DNA from: an uncultured Prevotella sp.
Lineage (GTDB): Bacteria > Bacteroidota > Bacteroidia > Bacteroidales > Bacteroidaceae
NCBI GenBank assembly: GCA_900316015.1
Contig: ONBG01000018.1
Location: 1-59,149 of the forward strand
Length of the DNA: 59,149 bases
Reading direction: 5' to 3'
Position numbers and translations under genes: made by a program. Below the pieces are notes generated by a model. It was not told the DNA's origin. It did not search any database and worked only from the letters and a program-made list of their open reading frames with translations. Positions 44,501-52,249 of this stretch are shown piece after piece. How positions within the stretch are numbered: position 1 is the stretch's first letter; every line of letters starts with the position of its first letter.

Positions 44501-44788
44501 AACGGAAGCAGGAATGCATGGAACTATAAGAATTATAATGACATTAATGTACACAATGACTGGTATATGCGTTGCAAGCAAATACAACTTGGATATACCT
44601 TGCCTAAGACATGGTTATCCCGTACGCCGTTTGAGAAAGTACGTGTATGGGTATCGGGAGAAGACCTCTTTGATATCTCGAATATAAAGGATGGCTATGA
44701 TCCTGAAAATCAATCGAGTATGGGGACATTCTCGGGTGTAGATGTATTCGCAAGTTCTTTGTCATTTGGACTTGACGTAACCTTTTGA
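41531..44788 (+). CDS. SusC-like TonB-dependent outer-membrane transporter (locus 2)
   Basis: 1085 residues from ATG 41531 (MERRKPNLLARSCF); the frame reaches back to 41498, nearly touching the sigma gene. Signal peptide (about 1-33), carboxypeptidase-regulatory-like domain (VKGNVVDQNGDPIIGATVTL), plug signature LNEVVVVGYGTQKKATLTGA and a barrel ending in SLSFGLDVTF. It imports oligosaccharides released by the locus-2 enzymes. Its SusD partner follows after 46 bp. Confidence 0.95.
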   Translation: MERRKPNLLARSCFYSLAIASALAMTSAQVLAASHGTPSVEAVQQADVVKGNVVDQNGDPIIGATVTLKGTNKRTVTDLDGNFVLQGAAKGTLEISYIGYKTQLVATNGTGKVKVKMQEDNATLNEVVVVGYGTQKKATLTGAVSMVEGDEVLKGRATSNVGTALQGAIPGLTITRSSSRPTSNPTISLRGGISVNAASPLILIDGVDAYAWELNSLNPNDIESISVLKDAAASIYGARAAGGVILVTTKRGKTGKVKVSYNGAVTANFVGKKYPAATGSEWAQMMLMADQNDTNHQHGASSLWAIMGFTRDAYEKVMANEAFDWTNGSTTYRIDPAHADQIDAVYGTTWGTNHNISVTGGGENVKTVTSLGFSDDRSLIKVVYDGQKKYNFRNNTDFQIGKFVKLETGISYDYKYENTPSYGIGYGLQDFYVFPLYTASGEKYYDNFGGNNVLGHLTEAGKDKSNNYMLRLSGKATVDLSFISQALKGLSAYAKGSIRQYNYNQKKQHHYPQFYDYYTDEVTNNAQKASRSKKEELYETNTRALYQLYEFFLNYDRTFGDHHIAAMFGNTNELRDNYSTTAYRSSQNEQTLSDLNVYDTTTDKITKSESYKWSYVSLVSRLNYDYAGKYLLEGTWRHDGSSRLVKKNRWQDFFGVSAGWRISEEAFLRDIDALSNLKLRASWGQAGSVSSIGNYEAYSAISTGTTIYNGTKYATSWLSGITDDSRTWETVNTTNVGVDFGFLNNRLSGTFDYFWRKNNGMLINITYPATYGGKAPSTNSGEYKTHGWELTLNWQDHINKDWSYQAGFSLSNAKTNVTSYKGKTAINWGVNSIVEGKPLNALYVFKTDGLFQTQEEVDEYYAQMNGKVSGSLINNVKNGTVNELTPGCVRRVDMNGDNDITKSDLYFYGDTDPHYTFSLNLGLTWKNLDFTCFFQGVGQQYHVRNGQMGCAFWSGWTNTNGTFIDNTWYAGDEYGYHKANTGASQPLISRNGSRNAWNYKNYNDINVHNDWYMRCKQIQLGYTLPKTWLSRTPFEKVRVWVSGEDLFDISNIKDGYDPENQSSMGTFSGVDVFASSLSFGLDVTF

Positions 44789-44834
44789 TGATGGAGATAA
44801 AGATCGTTATAGGAATCGTAAAAAATAGACAATC

Positions 44835-46769
44835 ATGAAAAAGATCAGATATACAATTGCAGCCATCACAGCAATGTTTGCTTTGACAAGTTGCACAGAT
44901 TGGCTGGACCAGGAACCGATGTCAAATATTACTACGGGCTCTTATTTCAAGAATGCAGCCGAGTTTACCGCTGCTGCAGATGGACTCTATGGTAGTCTTT
45001 ATGGTTGGGCTGGTACCTTTACCAGTAATGAAATGTTTGGGATCATATTTGACCAGGGAACAGACCTGAATCCTGCTCAAAATGAGGAGCTCTCTGGTAC
45101 AAAAGGCGTACCTACCAGTGACACTTATTATACTAAGGCATATAAACAACTTCGCAAGGTGAATGATTTGTTGGACCAGGCACAACACTATACCGGTACA
45201 GAGAATATTAACAATGCAGTTGGGTCTGCTTATTTCTATCGTGCCTGGTGGCATTTCTTTCTGCTGAAACGCTTTGGTGGCATTGCTTTGATGACCAGCG
45301 TCCCAAATACAAGTTCGGATATCGTATGGGGACCACGTAATTCTCGTTATGAGGTCGTGGCTTCTATCCTTTCCGATTTGGATAAGGCACAGAGCATGGT
45401 AAGCGCGACAAAGTCATCAACAGCCAATGACGGACATTTGGATGTAGAAGCTGTATGTGCTTTTAAAGCCCGTGTCTGCCTATATGAAGGCACATGGGAA
45501 AAATATAATGGTCGTGGGGCTGAGGATCCTACCAATGGGGATGGAACGACATCCGGTGCAGGTACAGCCATGCCTTCCAATTATCCTTCTGTGACAGAAT
45601 TGCTTACCATGGCAAAAACAGAATCTGCCAAGTTTGTGGCTGGTGGAATCTATGCTTCAGAGTATTCTCTTTTCATGGGGTGTGAAGATAGTAAGATTGA
45701 TGATTATAAAAACTCATCGTATGAATACCTCTTCCTTCTTGAAAGTGCTACTTCTAATCCTCAGGGAAAAACTAAGGAAGACAATGATGAGGCTATTTTC
45801 CGTAAGTGCTATGATTATTCCCAGGCTTTCTACAGTGGGATGAATCTCGCTCATTCAGCACCTTGCGGTGGTACTCGGAAATTTGCGGACATGTTCCTTT
45901 GCACGGATGGATTGCCTATTAACAAGTCTCCATTGTTTAAAGGCTACCAGGGATTTGATACCGAATTCCAGAACCGTGATGCACGTATGGCTCAAATGCT
46001 GAAACAAACAGGGCACTACTATTGGATGGGCAATAGCGAGCATGGTGCTCCAGCTGACTGGTCGGTAGCTCCCAATGCAGAAAATAACGGCAATGGATGC
46101 TCTGTTCCTGATCTGCTAACCTATGGTGCTTATGGCTATACAGGTCGAAAGTTCGTCGGAGAGGAAAAACGTACTGAGTATCAATGCGCATTTGATTATC
46201 TGCATATTCGTTTGCCAGAGATGTTACTTACGAATGCAGAGGCTACGTACGAATTGAATGGTAAGATTACAGATGCGGAGTTGGGCAACACGATCAATGT
46301 CATCCGTAAGCGTGCCCATATAGCCAACCTGACCAATGCCTTGGTCAGTGACAACGGATTGGATATGTTGGAAGAAATCCGCAGGGAACGTGCCATTGAA
46401 TTATATGGAGAGGGCTTCCGCTTGACAGATCTTTGTCGTTGGGGTATTGCAGAGAAGGAATTGGCTCGCCCAACTTGTGCTTTCTACGTAAGTTACAATG
46501 GCGTCGCGACAGATCTTGCGACATCTGTGAATCCAACCAATCCTAAGAAAAAAATATATGATCCCTCAGTATGGGCTGATAAAGGGTATGTCACGACAGA
46601 GGATGCTGACCAATCAACTTATACAGCTGGTATGCCTAAGGTTAAGGCAGGTGCGCTGATCTCGGAAACGGGAAACAATCGTATCTTCTCAAAGAAGAAT
46701 TATCTACAGCCGATCCCGTCGGATGAGATCGCATTGAATGAGAAATTGAAGCAAAATCCTCAGTGGTAA
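44835..46769 (+). CDS. SusD-like surface glycan-binding lipoprotein (locus 2)
   Basis: 644 residues, on the long side for the family. Lipoprotein signal MKKIRYTIAAITAMFALTSC with lipidated Cys20. SusD/RagB features: DWLDQEP, SYFKNAAEFTAAADGLYGSL, a TPR helix (NAVGSAYFYRAWWHFFLLKR) and the C-terminal EIRRERAIELYGEGFRLTDLCRW followed by NYLQPIPSDEIALN. It binds glycan and closes the SusC barrel. A terminator-like hairpin follows and may lower read-through into the beta-helix gene. Confidence 0.95.
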   Translation: MKKIRYTIAAITAMFALTSCTDWLDQEPMSNITTGSYFKNAAEFTAAADGLYGSLYGWAGTFTSNEMFGIIFDQGTDLNPAQNEELSGTKGVPTSDTYYTKAYKQLRKVNDLLDQAQHYTGTENINNAVGSAYFYRAWWHFFLLKRFGGIALMTSVPNTSSDIVWGPRNSRYEVVASILSDLDKAQSMVSATKSSTANDGHLDVEAVCAFKARVCLYEGTWEKYNGRGAEDPTNGDGTTSGAGTAMPSNYPSVTELLTMAKTESAKFVAGGIYASEYSLFMGCEDSKIDDYKNSSYEYLFLLESATSNPQGKTKEDNDEAIFRKCYDYSQAFYSGMNLAHSAPCGGTRKFADMFLCTDGLPINKSPLFKGYQGFDTEFQNRDARMAQMLKQTGHYYWMGNSEHGAPADWSVAPNAENNGNGCSVPDLLTYGAYGYTGRKFVGEEKRTEYQCAFDYLHIRLPEMLLTNAEATYELNGKITDAELGNTINVIRKRAHIANLTNALVSDNGLDMLEEIRRERAIELYGEGFRLTDLCRWGIAEKELARPTCAFYVSYNGVATDLATSVNPTNPKKKIYDPSVWADKGYVTTEDADQSTYTAGMPKVKAGALISETGNNRIFSKKNYLQPIPSDEIALNEKLKQNPQW

Positions 46770-46830
46770 TCTTTTTCCAAAAGCAATGATAAATCATTCT
46801 AAATGGATATAAGACAAATCAAAAAAAGGG

Positions 46831-46857
46831 CGGGGCAGTGATCTGCTCCGTTTCTTT
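46831..46857 (+). terminator. Terminator-like hairpin after locus-2 susD
   Basis: CGGGGCAG (46831-46838) pairs with CTGCTCCG (46843-46850; one wobble) around TGAT, followed by TTTCTTT. Probably partial attenuation, since a plus-strand gene follows 27 bp on. Confidence 0.65.
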
Positions 46858-46883
46858 ATTGACTTCCATAAATGTATTTTCGT

Positions 46884-48290
46884 ATGAAATGGCTTTATGT
46901 AATATTTTTATGCCTGTTTCCAATATTAGCACAGGCAGATACCTTAGTGACTTATCCTGCTCCAAAAGGGGCTCCGCTCAATGATGAGTTCTCTGTTGAA
47001 GTGCGTCTTTCTGATGGTTCCTGGAAGAATGTCCCTACTTATGCTTGGAAAGTAGATCGTGTCGTTAGTACCGGGCATCATCCAGAAACGACTTCTGTGG
47101 CCAACTTTGACTTCTCAGGTAAGGTAGAAGTGAAGGTTACCTATCGGAAAGGAGCCATTCAGACATTTCGGATACGTCCTTTGTCATACGCAATTCAGGG
47201 GTACCGTAAAGATACGGTGATTATGTTCACATTAGATCGTCCTCGTCATCTCTCAATTGAGGTGAACGGAGACATCTTTCATAATCTACAACTCTTTGCC
47301 AATGCCCCTTGCCCTCAAGTGAGGAAGTCAAGGAACGTGATTTATTTTGGGCCAGGATATTACGACCTGGAAGGAGATAGTATTTTAGTCAAGTCGGGAC
47401 AAACCCTCTATATTGATGGAGGCGCTTATATCAAGGGTTGGGCTTCTGTCTGGCATGCCAACCATGCTAAGGTTATTGGGCACGGGATCATCAATCCCGA
47501 TTGTCAGCATGAAGGAATTATGGTACGCTATTCGAAGAATGTCTTGGTGGATGGTCCTCTCACTACGCAGATCCCTGTAGGGGAAAGTGATTCTGTAACC
47601 GTGCGTAATGCCAAATGTATGAGTTGGTATGGATGGGGAGATGGAATGAACGTCTTCGCTTCTAACCATGTTCATTATGATCATGTGTTCTGCAGAACCA
47701 GTGATGATTGCTCTACTATTTATTGTACTCGGAAAGGATATCATGGCGGGTGCAAGGACATCTCTGTTCACGATGCTGTCTATTGGGCGGATGTTGCCCA
47801 TCCGATCATGATTGGGTTGCATGGGGATATTGAGAGAAACGAGACCATTGAGAATGTCCGCTATCAGGACGTTGATATCCTCGACCAAGCTGAGGCACAG
47901 ATTGACTATCAGGGTTGCATTGCCATCAACGATGGTGATAATATTAAGGTGAAGGACGCTCTGTTTGAAAACATCCGTATTGAAAGCTTACGAAAAGGCA
48001 TGCTCTTCAATCTGCGCGTCTGCTATAATAAAAAGTACTGTCATGCTCCTGGACGGGGGATCGAGGATGTTATTTTCCGTCGTATCGCCTATCATGGGAA
48101 AGAGCCTAATATGAGTATTATCACAGGGTATGATGGCCAACGACTTGTCAAGAATGTCATTTTCGATGGGCTTATGATCAATGGGACGCATATCTCAGAC
48201 GATATGCAAGGGAAGCCTAAATGGTATAAGACCGCAGACATGGCCAATATCTTTGTCGGTGAGCATGTGGAAGGACTTTCCTTCCAATAA
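46884..48290 (+). CDS. Secreted GH28-like right-handed beta-helix glycosidase
   Basis: About 468 residues from ATG 46884 (46872 possible), with a signal peptide (MKWLYVIFLCLFPILAQA). An N-terminal beta domain of about 120 residues comes before the helix coils: GQTLYIDGGAYIKGW, KVIGHGIINPD, GWGDGMNVFASNHVHYDHVF, RTSDDCSTIYCTRKG. Paired acidic residues (GDGMN and SDD) are where GH28 polygalacturonases hold their catalytic Asp residues, but the classical NTDG and RIK motifs are not intact. GH49 (dextranase-like) enzymes have a similar N-terminal domain plus helix and are an alternative. It closes locus 2. Confidence 0.72.
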   Translation: MKWLYVIFLCLFPILAQADTLVTYPAPKGAPLNDEFSVEVRLSDGSWKNVPTYAWKVDRVVSTGHHPETTSVANFDFSGKVEVKVTYRKGAIQTFRIRPLSYAIQGYRKDTVIMFTLDRPRHLSIEVNGDIFHNLQLFANAPCPQVRKSRNVIYFGPGYYDLEGDSILVKSGQTLYIDGGAYIKGWASVWHANHAKVIGHGIINPDCQHEGIMVRYSKNVLVDGPLTTQIPVGESDSVTVRNAKCMSWYGWGDGMNVFASNHVHYDHVFCRTSDDCSTIYCTRKGYHGGCKDISVHDAVYWADVAHPIMIGLHGDIERNETIENVRYQDVDILDQAEAQIDYQGCIAINDGDNIKVKDALFENIRIESLRKGMLFNLRVCYNKKYCHAPGRGIEDVIFRRIAYHGKEPNMSIITGYDGQRLVKNVIFDGLMINGTHISDDMQGKPKWYKTADMANIFVGEHVEGLSFQ

Positions 48291-48344
48291 GGAAGAAATT
48301 GCCTGAGATAGACAAGAGGTTGACAGGAAATCACCTATTTCACG

Positions 48345-48426
48345 AAATTCTCTCGAGAATTGACGGTAATACCTATGCTCTTGCGGTGCAAAACCGTACC
48401 TATAGGATCAAATTCTCTCGAGAATT
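48345..48426. repeat. Paired 17-bp palindromic repeats
   Basis: AAATTCTCTCGAGAATT occurs at 48345-48361 and 48410-48426, identical copies 65 bp apart. Each is itself an inverted repeat (AATTCTC/GAGAATT around TC). The 48 bp between them hold CGGTAATACCTAT and CCGTACCTATAGG. They lie just after the end of locus 2. Confidence 0.8.
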
Positions 48427-48664
48427 TTGTCTGATCTGTTCTCATTTCCTATACTGATCATAATATGGATTGAACAGGAACGTTCTCGTTAAGCCAAATG
48501 GGTAGAGTCAAGTTTGAGCTCTGTTATGGCGAGAATAGGTGCGCGAGAAGCAAACCCTTGAACATGCTGTACAGGTATCGCTCAGAGAGACGTAAAGGGT
48601 ATGGAAAAGGAGGAGCCAGCAGCCGAAGATGTGATGTTGTGGCAAAAATGACGAGTGAGATCGT

Positions 48665-48745
48665 GTCAACCTCATGTCAACCTTTGTCAACCTCAAAACA
48701 GGTTGCAAGCCCGATGTACAAAGGGTTTTGACAACCTGTCAACCT
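48665..48745. repeat. Helically phased GTCAACCT repeats
   Basis: GTCAACCT occurs at 48665, 48676 and 48686 (11 and 10 bp apart) and again at 48738, with an inverted AGGTTG near 48700. The array sits in a region without genes (48428-48963). In that region one frame (about 48783-48899) reads LQRSDILAVPEEYSK and could be a short remnant, but I cannot support a gene. Confidence 0.55.
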
Positions 48746-48963
48746 ATTTGTAGAAAAAATCACTGTGAACGATAACTACCCTCCAACGCAGCGATATCCT
48801 CGCTGTGCCGGAGGAGTATTCCAAGACAGTGCTCAGCACCTCAAGCATGGCGGCCGTGTACGTATGCGCTCGCTTGGTCTTGCCAAACTGGAAGTAATCA
48901 TAATGAATAAGTTTCTATCTTATTGCAAGTGACTTGTAGACTTGAACATCTTTCGCTAATTCT

Positions 48964-49034
48964 TGATTTCTTTGAGATAAAAAGAAATAATCCAAGAAAT
49001 CAGTTGGATGATAAGGATATTTTTCTTAGCTTTG
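48964..49034 (+). promoter_or_regulatory. Promoter of the UpxY-type gene
   Basis: TTG (49004-49006), 20-bp spacer, TAGCTTTG (49027-49034). An inverted repeat TGATTTCTT/AAGAAATCA (48964-48972, 48994-49002) lies immediately upstream. The predicted leader to ATG 49224 is about 180 nt and GC-rich (49060-49140), as in UpxY loci where the antiterminator acts on its own leader. Confidence 0.6.
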
Positions 49035-49223
49035 CAAACAGAGCTGTCAACAAGAATCGTCGCAAGGAGAACGGTGGTAAAGCCTTGGTTCCGGGGCTGG
49101 TGCCTCAGGTCGCAAGACGGCTCCCGGTGCGATCCCTTTTCTCCCTCATTTCCCATGTGCTGCCAAATCAGGCAGTGGATGGAAAGAAAAGACACTCCAT
49201 TGTCAACCAATAGCAAAAGGTCT

Positions 49224-49766
49224 ATGCAGCAATCGTCCACATTAGTTTCCTGGTATGCGCTCAAGGCTTATTATAATAAGATAGAGCTCATCATGGAAGT
49301 GATTAAATCTCACTGCAAGGAGACTTATGTACCGATGGAGACGGTTCGTCAAAGAGGTAAGGACGGAAAGATGATTGAGACTGAGCGTCCACTCATCCCC
49401 GGCGTAGTGTTCTTTAGATGTGATGGCAGTGAGGTGTCTGTCATCCGTGAGCTGCTTACCGACAAGGCTTTCATCTATCATCGTCAGGGACGAGACAAAC
49501 GGGAACCTGCTCCAATCAGCGACCGGGAGTTGGACAATTTCCGCCGCTTTGTTGACTACAGCGACCATTATGAGCGCATTGACAATCAAACAGTCAATCT
49601 CAGCAAAGGGCAACAGGTGCATGTCACTGAAGGTCCATACAAAGGTTTTGAGGGCACGGTCTGCCGCGTCAAGGGCAACCGACATTTAGTCATCGCCGTC
49701 ACCGGCGTCTGCGCTGTGATGCTGATAGACTATGTCCCCCAGGCTTTTCTGCAAAAGATGGAATAG
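49224..49766 (+). CDS. UpxY-type NusG paralog, transcription antiterminator
   Basis: 180 residues. The NusG N-terminal domain (about 8-110: SWYALKAYYNKIELIMEVI, PLIPGVVFFRC) and a KOW domain (about 125-170: LSKGQQVHVTEGPYKGFEGT) are clear. ATG 49224 is chosen because the frame upstream (from 49008) lies in the leader. UpxY proteins load on RNA polymerase at their own 5' leader and allow read-through of long capsule operons. No glycosyltransferase or capsule gene follows here; instead an AT-rich run of small genes and fragments does. It is thus an orphan, either a remnant of a lost capsule locus or recruited to the small-gene array. Confidence 0.9.
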   Translation: MQQSSTLVSWYALKAYYNKIELIMEVIKSHCKETYVPMETVRQRGKDGKMIETERPLIPGVVFFRCDGSEVSVIRELLTDKAFIYHRQGRDKREPAPISDRELDNFRRFVDYSDHYERIDNQTVNLSKGQQVHVTEGPYKGFEGTVCRVKGNRHLVIAVTGVCAVMLIDYVPQAFLQKME

Positions 49767-49865
49767 TAGTTCTATGTTGGGCTACTATTTCAGAGAGACA
49801 GATGCAATGACAGAGGACTACAAATCCATGTACAGTGCCTGGCTGCAAGTTATCAAGGACAACTA

Positions 49866-50039
49866 TGCCAAGTTTCCAATGTTCCTTACTACTGTGAGGA
49901 CTACAACGACTATGTGGATGGAGAGGGTCTCGGATGCAACAAAGGATCTTGGGAGACAGTACAGGCGAAAGGTATGGCTGTGGATGACGCTAAAGCGAAA
50001 TCCGTCAGTGGCAACTTCATGGAGAACTTAAACCGATAA
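49866..50039 (+). pseudogene. Remnant of an unidentified coding sequence
   Basis: One frame reads CQVSNVPYYCEDYNDYVDGE and continues GLGCNKGSWETVQAKGMAVD to a TAA at 50037, with protein-like composition, but no start is seen. Just upstream a different frame reads MLGYYFRETDAMTEDYKSMY, which suggests a frameshifted gene of which only the C-terminal part survives. Family unknown. Confidence 0.4.
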
Positions 50040-50065
50040 AATTAGATGTAAACAAGCTGTAATAA

Positions 50066-50179
50066 CCAAATGTAGCATTAATAATTTCGTATGAAAAAAT
50101 AGTTGATGTGCCTGAATATGATCCCGAGGATGGCTTTGAATTCAAATGGGTAAGTGATATTAAATCAGTGCAGATATAA
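50066..50179 (+). pseudogene. Truncated C-terminal fragment of a small protein
   Basis: The frame reads PNVALIISYEKIVDVPEYDP and continues EDGFEFKWVSDIKSVQI before TAA 50177. It is acidic and protein-like with no start codon of its own, and resembles the tail of an immunity-type or toxin-associated protein. It overlaps the longest frame of the next gene, which argues for a later start of that gene. Confidence 0.4.
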
Positions 50180-50228
50180 AAAATATACCATTGTGGATAT
50201 ACAAACATTATTTGAGAATGGAAGGTCT

Positions 50229-50720
50229 ATGACAATTCAATTTGAACTATCCAAGTTGCTTAAAAATAAAGTTAGTAGATGTATTATTAAGGGCATAAGT
50301 CAGAAAAACAAGCTATTAGGGTGTCAGATTGAAAAAATATCAGCTGTAAAATCCCAACATGATGTTTCAGAACTTAAAAAGTTTGCATCAGTTCATAAAA
50401 AAGAACTAGGGGTTGAACTCTATGAATGCCTTCTGTCTGAAATCAAAGAAATTTCAGATGACTACAGATGGATTAATAGTAAAGAAGGACTCGTTATTCA
50501 AAAAATAGAAGATTGGATAATAAATGTAAGAAAAATAGCAATAAAAAATTTTCCAAATATTCCCATTTATATAGGTCGTAGCAATTGGGAACCTAGAAAA
50601 ATAATTATAGGAATTTGTGTAAAAGATACAATTTTAAGAAATTGTATAGAAGAGTATTTTCAGAGTTTATCTCCCCCAAGTCTTGTGGTATTTCCAATAA
50701 AAGAAAATATGTTTGATTAA
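50229..50720 (+). CDS. Hypothetical protein in the AT-rich tract
   Basis: 163 residues from ATG 50229 (GGAAGG 5 bases before); the frame is open back to a GTG at 50154. No signal peptide or membrane segment. It is Lys/Ile-rich and contains HKKELGVELYECLLSEIKEI and IPIYIGRSNWEPRKIIIGIC. I do not recognise a family. Its low GC and its place among small orphan genes suggest recent acquisition; an immunity protein is one possibility, with no direct support. Confidence 0.6.
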   Translation: MTIQFELSKLLKNKVSRCIIKGISQKNKLLGCQIEKISAVKSQHDVSELKKFASVHKKELGVELYECLLSEIKEISDDYRWINSKEGLVIQKIEDWIINVRKIAIKNFPNIPIYIGRSNWEPRKIIIGICVKDTILRNCIEEYFQSLSPPSLVVFPIKENMFD

Positions 50721-50860
50721 TATTAGGTTCTCCATGACGGTCTTGAAGTCAAACTCCATACGTTTTGCCTTGTAGTGTTAATCATCATTCGACAGAGGAC
50801 TATATGTAGCTATATTACTTTTTGTTTTGTCTTCTCTGTTTTGGTTACATCCAAATATTG

Positions 50861-51170
50861 CGGTAATACTCCAATTTAGGAAATTTTAAAATATGGAAAC
50901 AAAATATTGTAGAATTTGTGGGTATAGATTAGGTTTTGAGCCATGGGGAGATGACAAAAAAACTCCAACCTATGAAATATGTCCTTGTTGTGGTGTTGAG
51001 TTTGGTAATGAAGATTGCACCATGAAATCAATTAAGGAGTACAGAGAGAGTTGGATAAAGTCTGGTTGCAAATGGTTTGACCCGAGTAAACGCGCCACAA
51101 CGTGGTCATGGGAGAATCAGCAAAGACATATTCCTAAAGAGTTTAGATAATTATTTTCGGTAATACTCCA
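50861..51170. repeat. CGGTAATACTCCA repeat before two small genes
   Basis: A 13-bp word is identical at 50861-50873 and 51158-51170, 19 and 28 bp before the starts of the genes at 50893 and 51199. The first nine bases also occur at 48364-48372. It may mark repeated insertion or duplication of cassettes or a shared regulatory site. Confidence 0.55.
50893..51150 (+). CDS. CPCC-type cysteine-rich small protein
   Basis: 85 residues. Cysteine pairs CRICG and CPCCGVEFG make a rubredoxin-like metal knuckle, and the WIKSGCKWFD stretch follows; this is the pattern of the CPCC family, often found beside polymorphic-toxin immunity genes. It is probably cytoplasmic and metal-binding. It is preceded by the 13-bp CGGTAATACTCCA word and followed by a hypothetical gene with the same word. 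No cognate toxin is seen in the window. Confidence 0.8.
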   Translation: METKYCRICGYRLGFEPWGDDKKTPTYEICPCCGVEFGNEDCTMKSIKEYRESWIKSGCKWFDPSKRATTWSWENQQRHIPKEFR

Positions 51171-51198
51171 GCTGTTACATCACCAATATCGATGATCT

Positions 51199-51570
51199 AT
51201 GAAAAACTATCTGAAAATAATGCTAGAATATGGATGTAGCCCTCTATGGGTTAGTGATGATAAGGGGGGTAAGAATCTAGACATTAGGAAGGTAGAGTCA
51301 TCTTTAGTGGATAAAATAGATATTTGGAACCAATTATATCAAAGCACTCTTAATCAGGAATATCCCCCTGAATCAGGTTTCGTAAATACTATAGAAATGT
51401 ATAATTTTGAAAAAACTGGTATAAGAATATGGATGGAATTTTCGGATAGATATAGATATTATAATCGAATAAAGATTTCTTATTGGAGCATAGCCCTTAA
51501 TAGGTTGTTCCTCAATGTAAATGAGTTTAATGTCGAGTTAGATAATTGGTTTAACAAGGTAAATCGGTAA
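51199..51570 (+). CDS. Hypothetical small protein, immunity-like
   Basis: 123 residues, AT-rich codon use. It contains CSPLWVSDDKGGKNLDIRKV and ends ELDNWFNKVNR; it is acidic and aromatic, with no signal peptide. Size, composition and position in an array of orphan small genes resemble immunity proteins of contact-dependent toxins, but I recognise no family. The 13-bp repeat lies 28 bp before ATG 51199. Confidence 0.65.
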   Translation: MKNYLKIMLEYGCSPLWVSDDKGGKNLDIRKVESSLVDKIDIWNQLYQSTLNQEYPPESGFVNTIEMYNFEKTGIRIWMEFSDRYRYYNRIKISYWSIALNRLFLNVNEFNVELDNWFNKVNR

Positions 51571-51691
51571 CTGATAGATGTCGGTTATCTCCTGTCGCAC
51601 AAGGAGTGATTTTATCAATTAATTTATATCCCGATCATTGAGGAGCATAACAACAAATAAGATATGCCCTGGCTATAAAATAGGCAAAACT

Positions 51692-52102
51692 ATGATGATA
51701 AAAAAACAAATAACGGTTTGCAAAAAAGATGCAGAAATTATAATTTTTCCTGAATCTAAAAATGAAATAGGTTTATGGATTGCTCATCCTCCATGTTATG
51801 TAGTCTCTGTCAGTGATGTTCGTAAAATGGAAACTATGATAAACGCAGCATTGCAATATAGCAATTCAGGGATACCTGTGAATGCTGAGACTGCAAAGAG
51901 CGTATTAAAGGATATGCGTATAAGGAGTTGGAATTCATTATATAAATCGTATAAGATAATTAGTTATTCTATAGCTGAAGATAAAATTATTATCACCCCT
52001 TTTACCTATACAAATAAAGGCGTTTTTCCAGATACAAAAGCAAAGAAATCTTTTGAAATAGATGATTGTAACAATGCAATGGGATTAATACTTCGGTTAT
52101 GA
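51692..52102 (+). CDS. Hypothetical small protein
   Basis: 136 residues from ATG 51692 (MMIKKQITVCKKDAEIIIFP); the frame is open back to 51638. No signal peptide or membrane segment is seen. FPESKNEIGLWIAHPPCYVV and SFEIDDCNNAMGLILRL are the most distinctive stretches; no family is recognised. Last gene of the AT-rich tract, converging on nrdD. Upstream (51583-51594) is a GGTTATCTCCTG word shared with the repeats at 131-214. Confidence 0.6.
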   Translation: MMIKKQITVCKKDAEIIIFPESKNEIGLWIAHPPCYVVSVSDVRKMETMINAALQYSNSGIPVNAETAKSVLKDMRIRSWNSLYKSYKIISYSIAEDKIIITPFTYTNKGVFPDTKAKKSFEIDDCNNAMGLILRL

Positions 52103-52185
52103 TGATATCCAAGTGGGTGTGTTGTCAAGACCTGTTCTCAGCATTCTACCATTGGCAGATATCATATATCTACCATAAAAATGAA

Positions 52186-52224
52186 GGAGGGTGTACCACC
52201 AGTTCTCATGATGATACACCCTCC
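52186..52224 (-). terminator. Terminator of nrdD
   Basis: GGAGGGTGTA (52186-52195) and TACACCCTCC (52215-52224) form a perfect 10-bp stem, 25 bp beyond the nrdD stop. On the minus strand it is followed by TTCATTTTTATGG. Confidence 0.75.
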
Positions 52225-52249
52225 CGATAGATTGTTCCCTCAGATGGAT

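Noticed and set aside
48345-48426. CRISPR array
   Set aside because: Only two repeats, each a self-palindrome, and no cas genes in the window.
48783-48899. Short frame LQRSDILAVPEEYSK... as a gene
   Set aside because: No start, fewer than 40 codons and no recognisable family; noted only as a possible remnant.
49008-49223. Longer start for the UpxY-type protein
   Set aside because: The -7 box at 49027-49034 and the GC-rich leader lie inside this stretch; NusG homology begins after ATG 49224.
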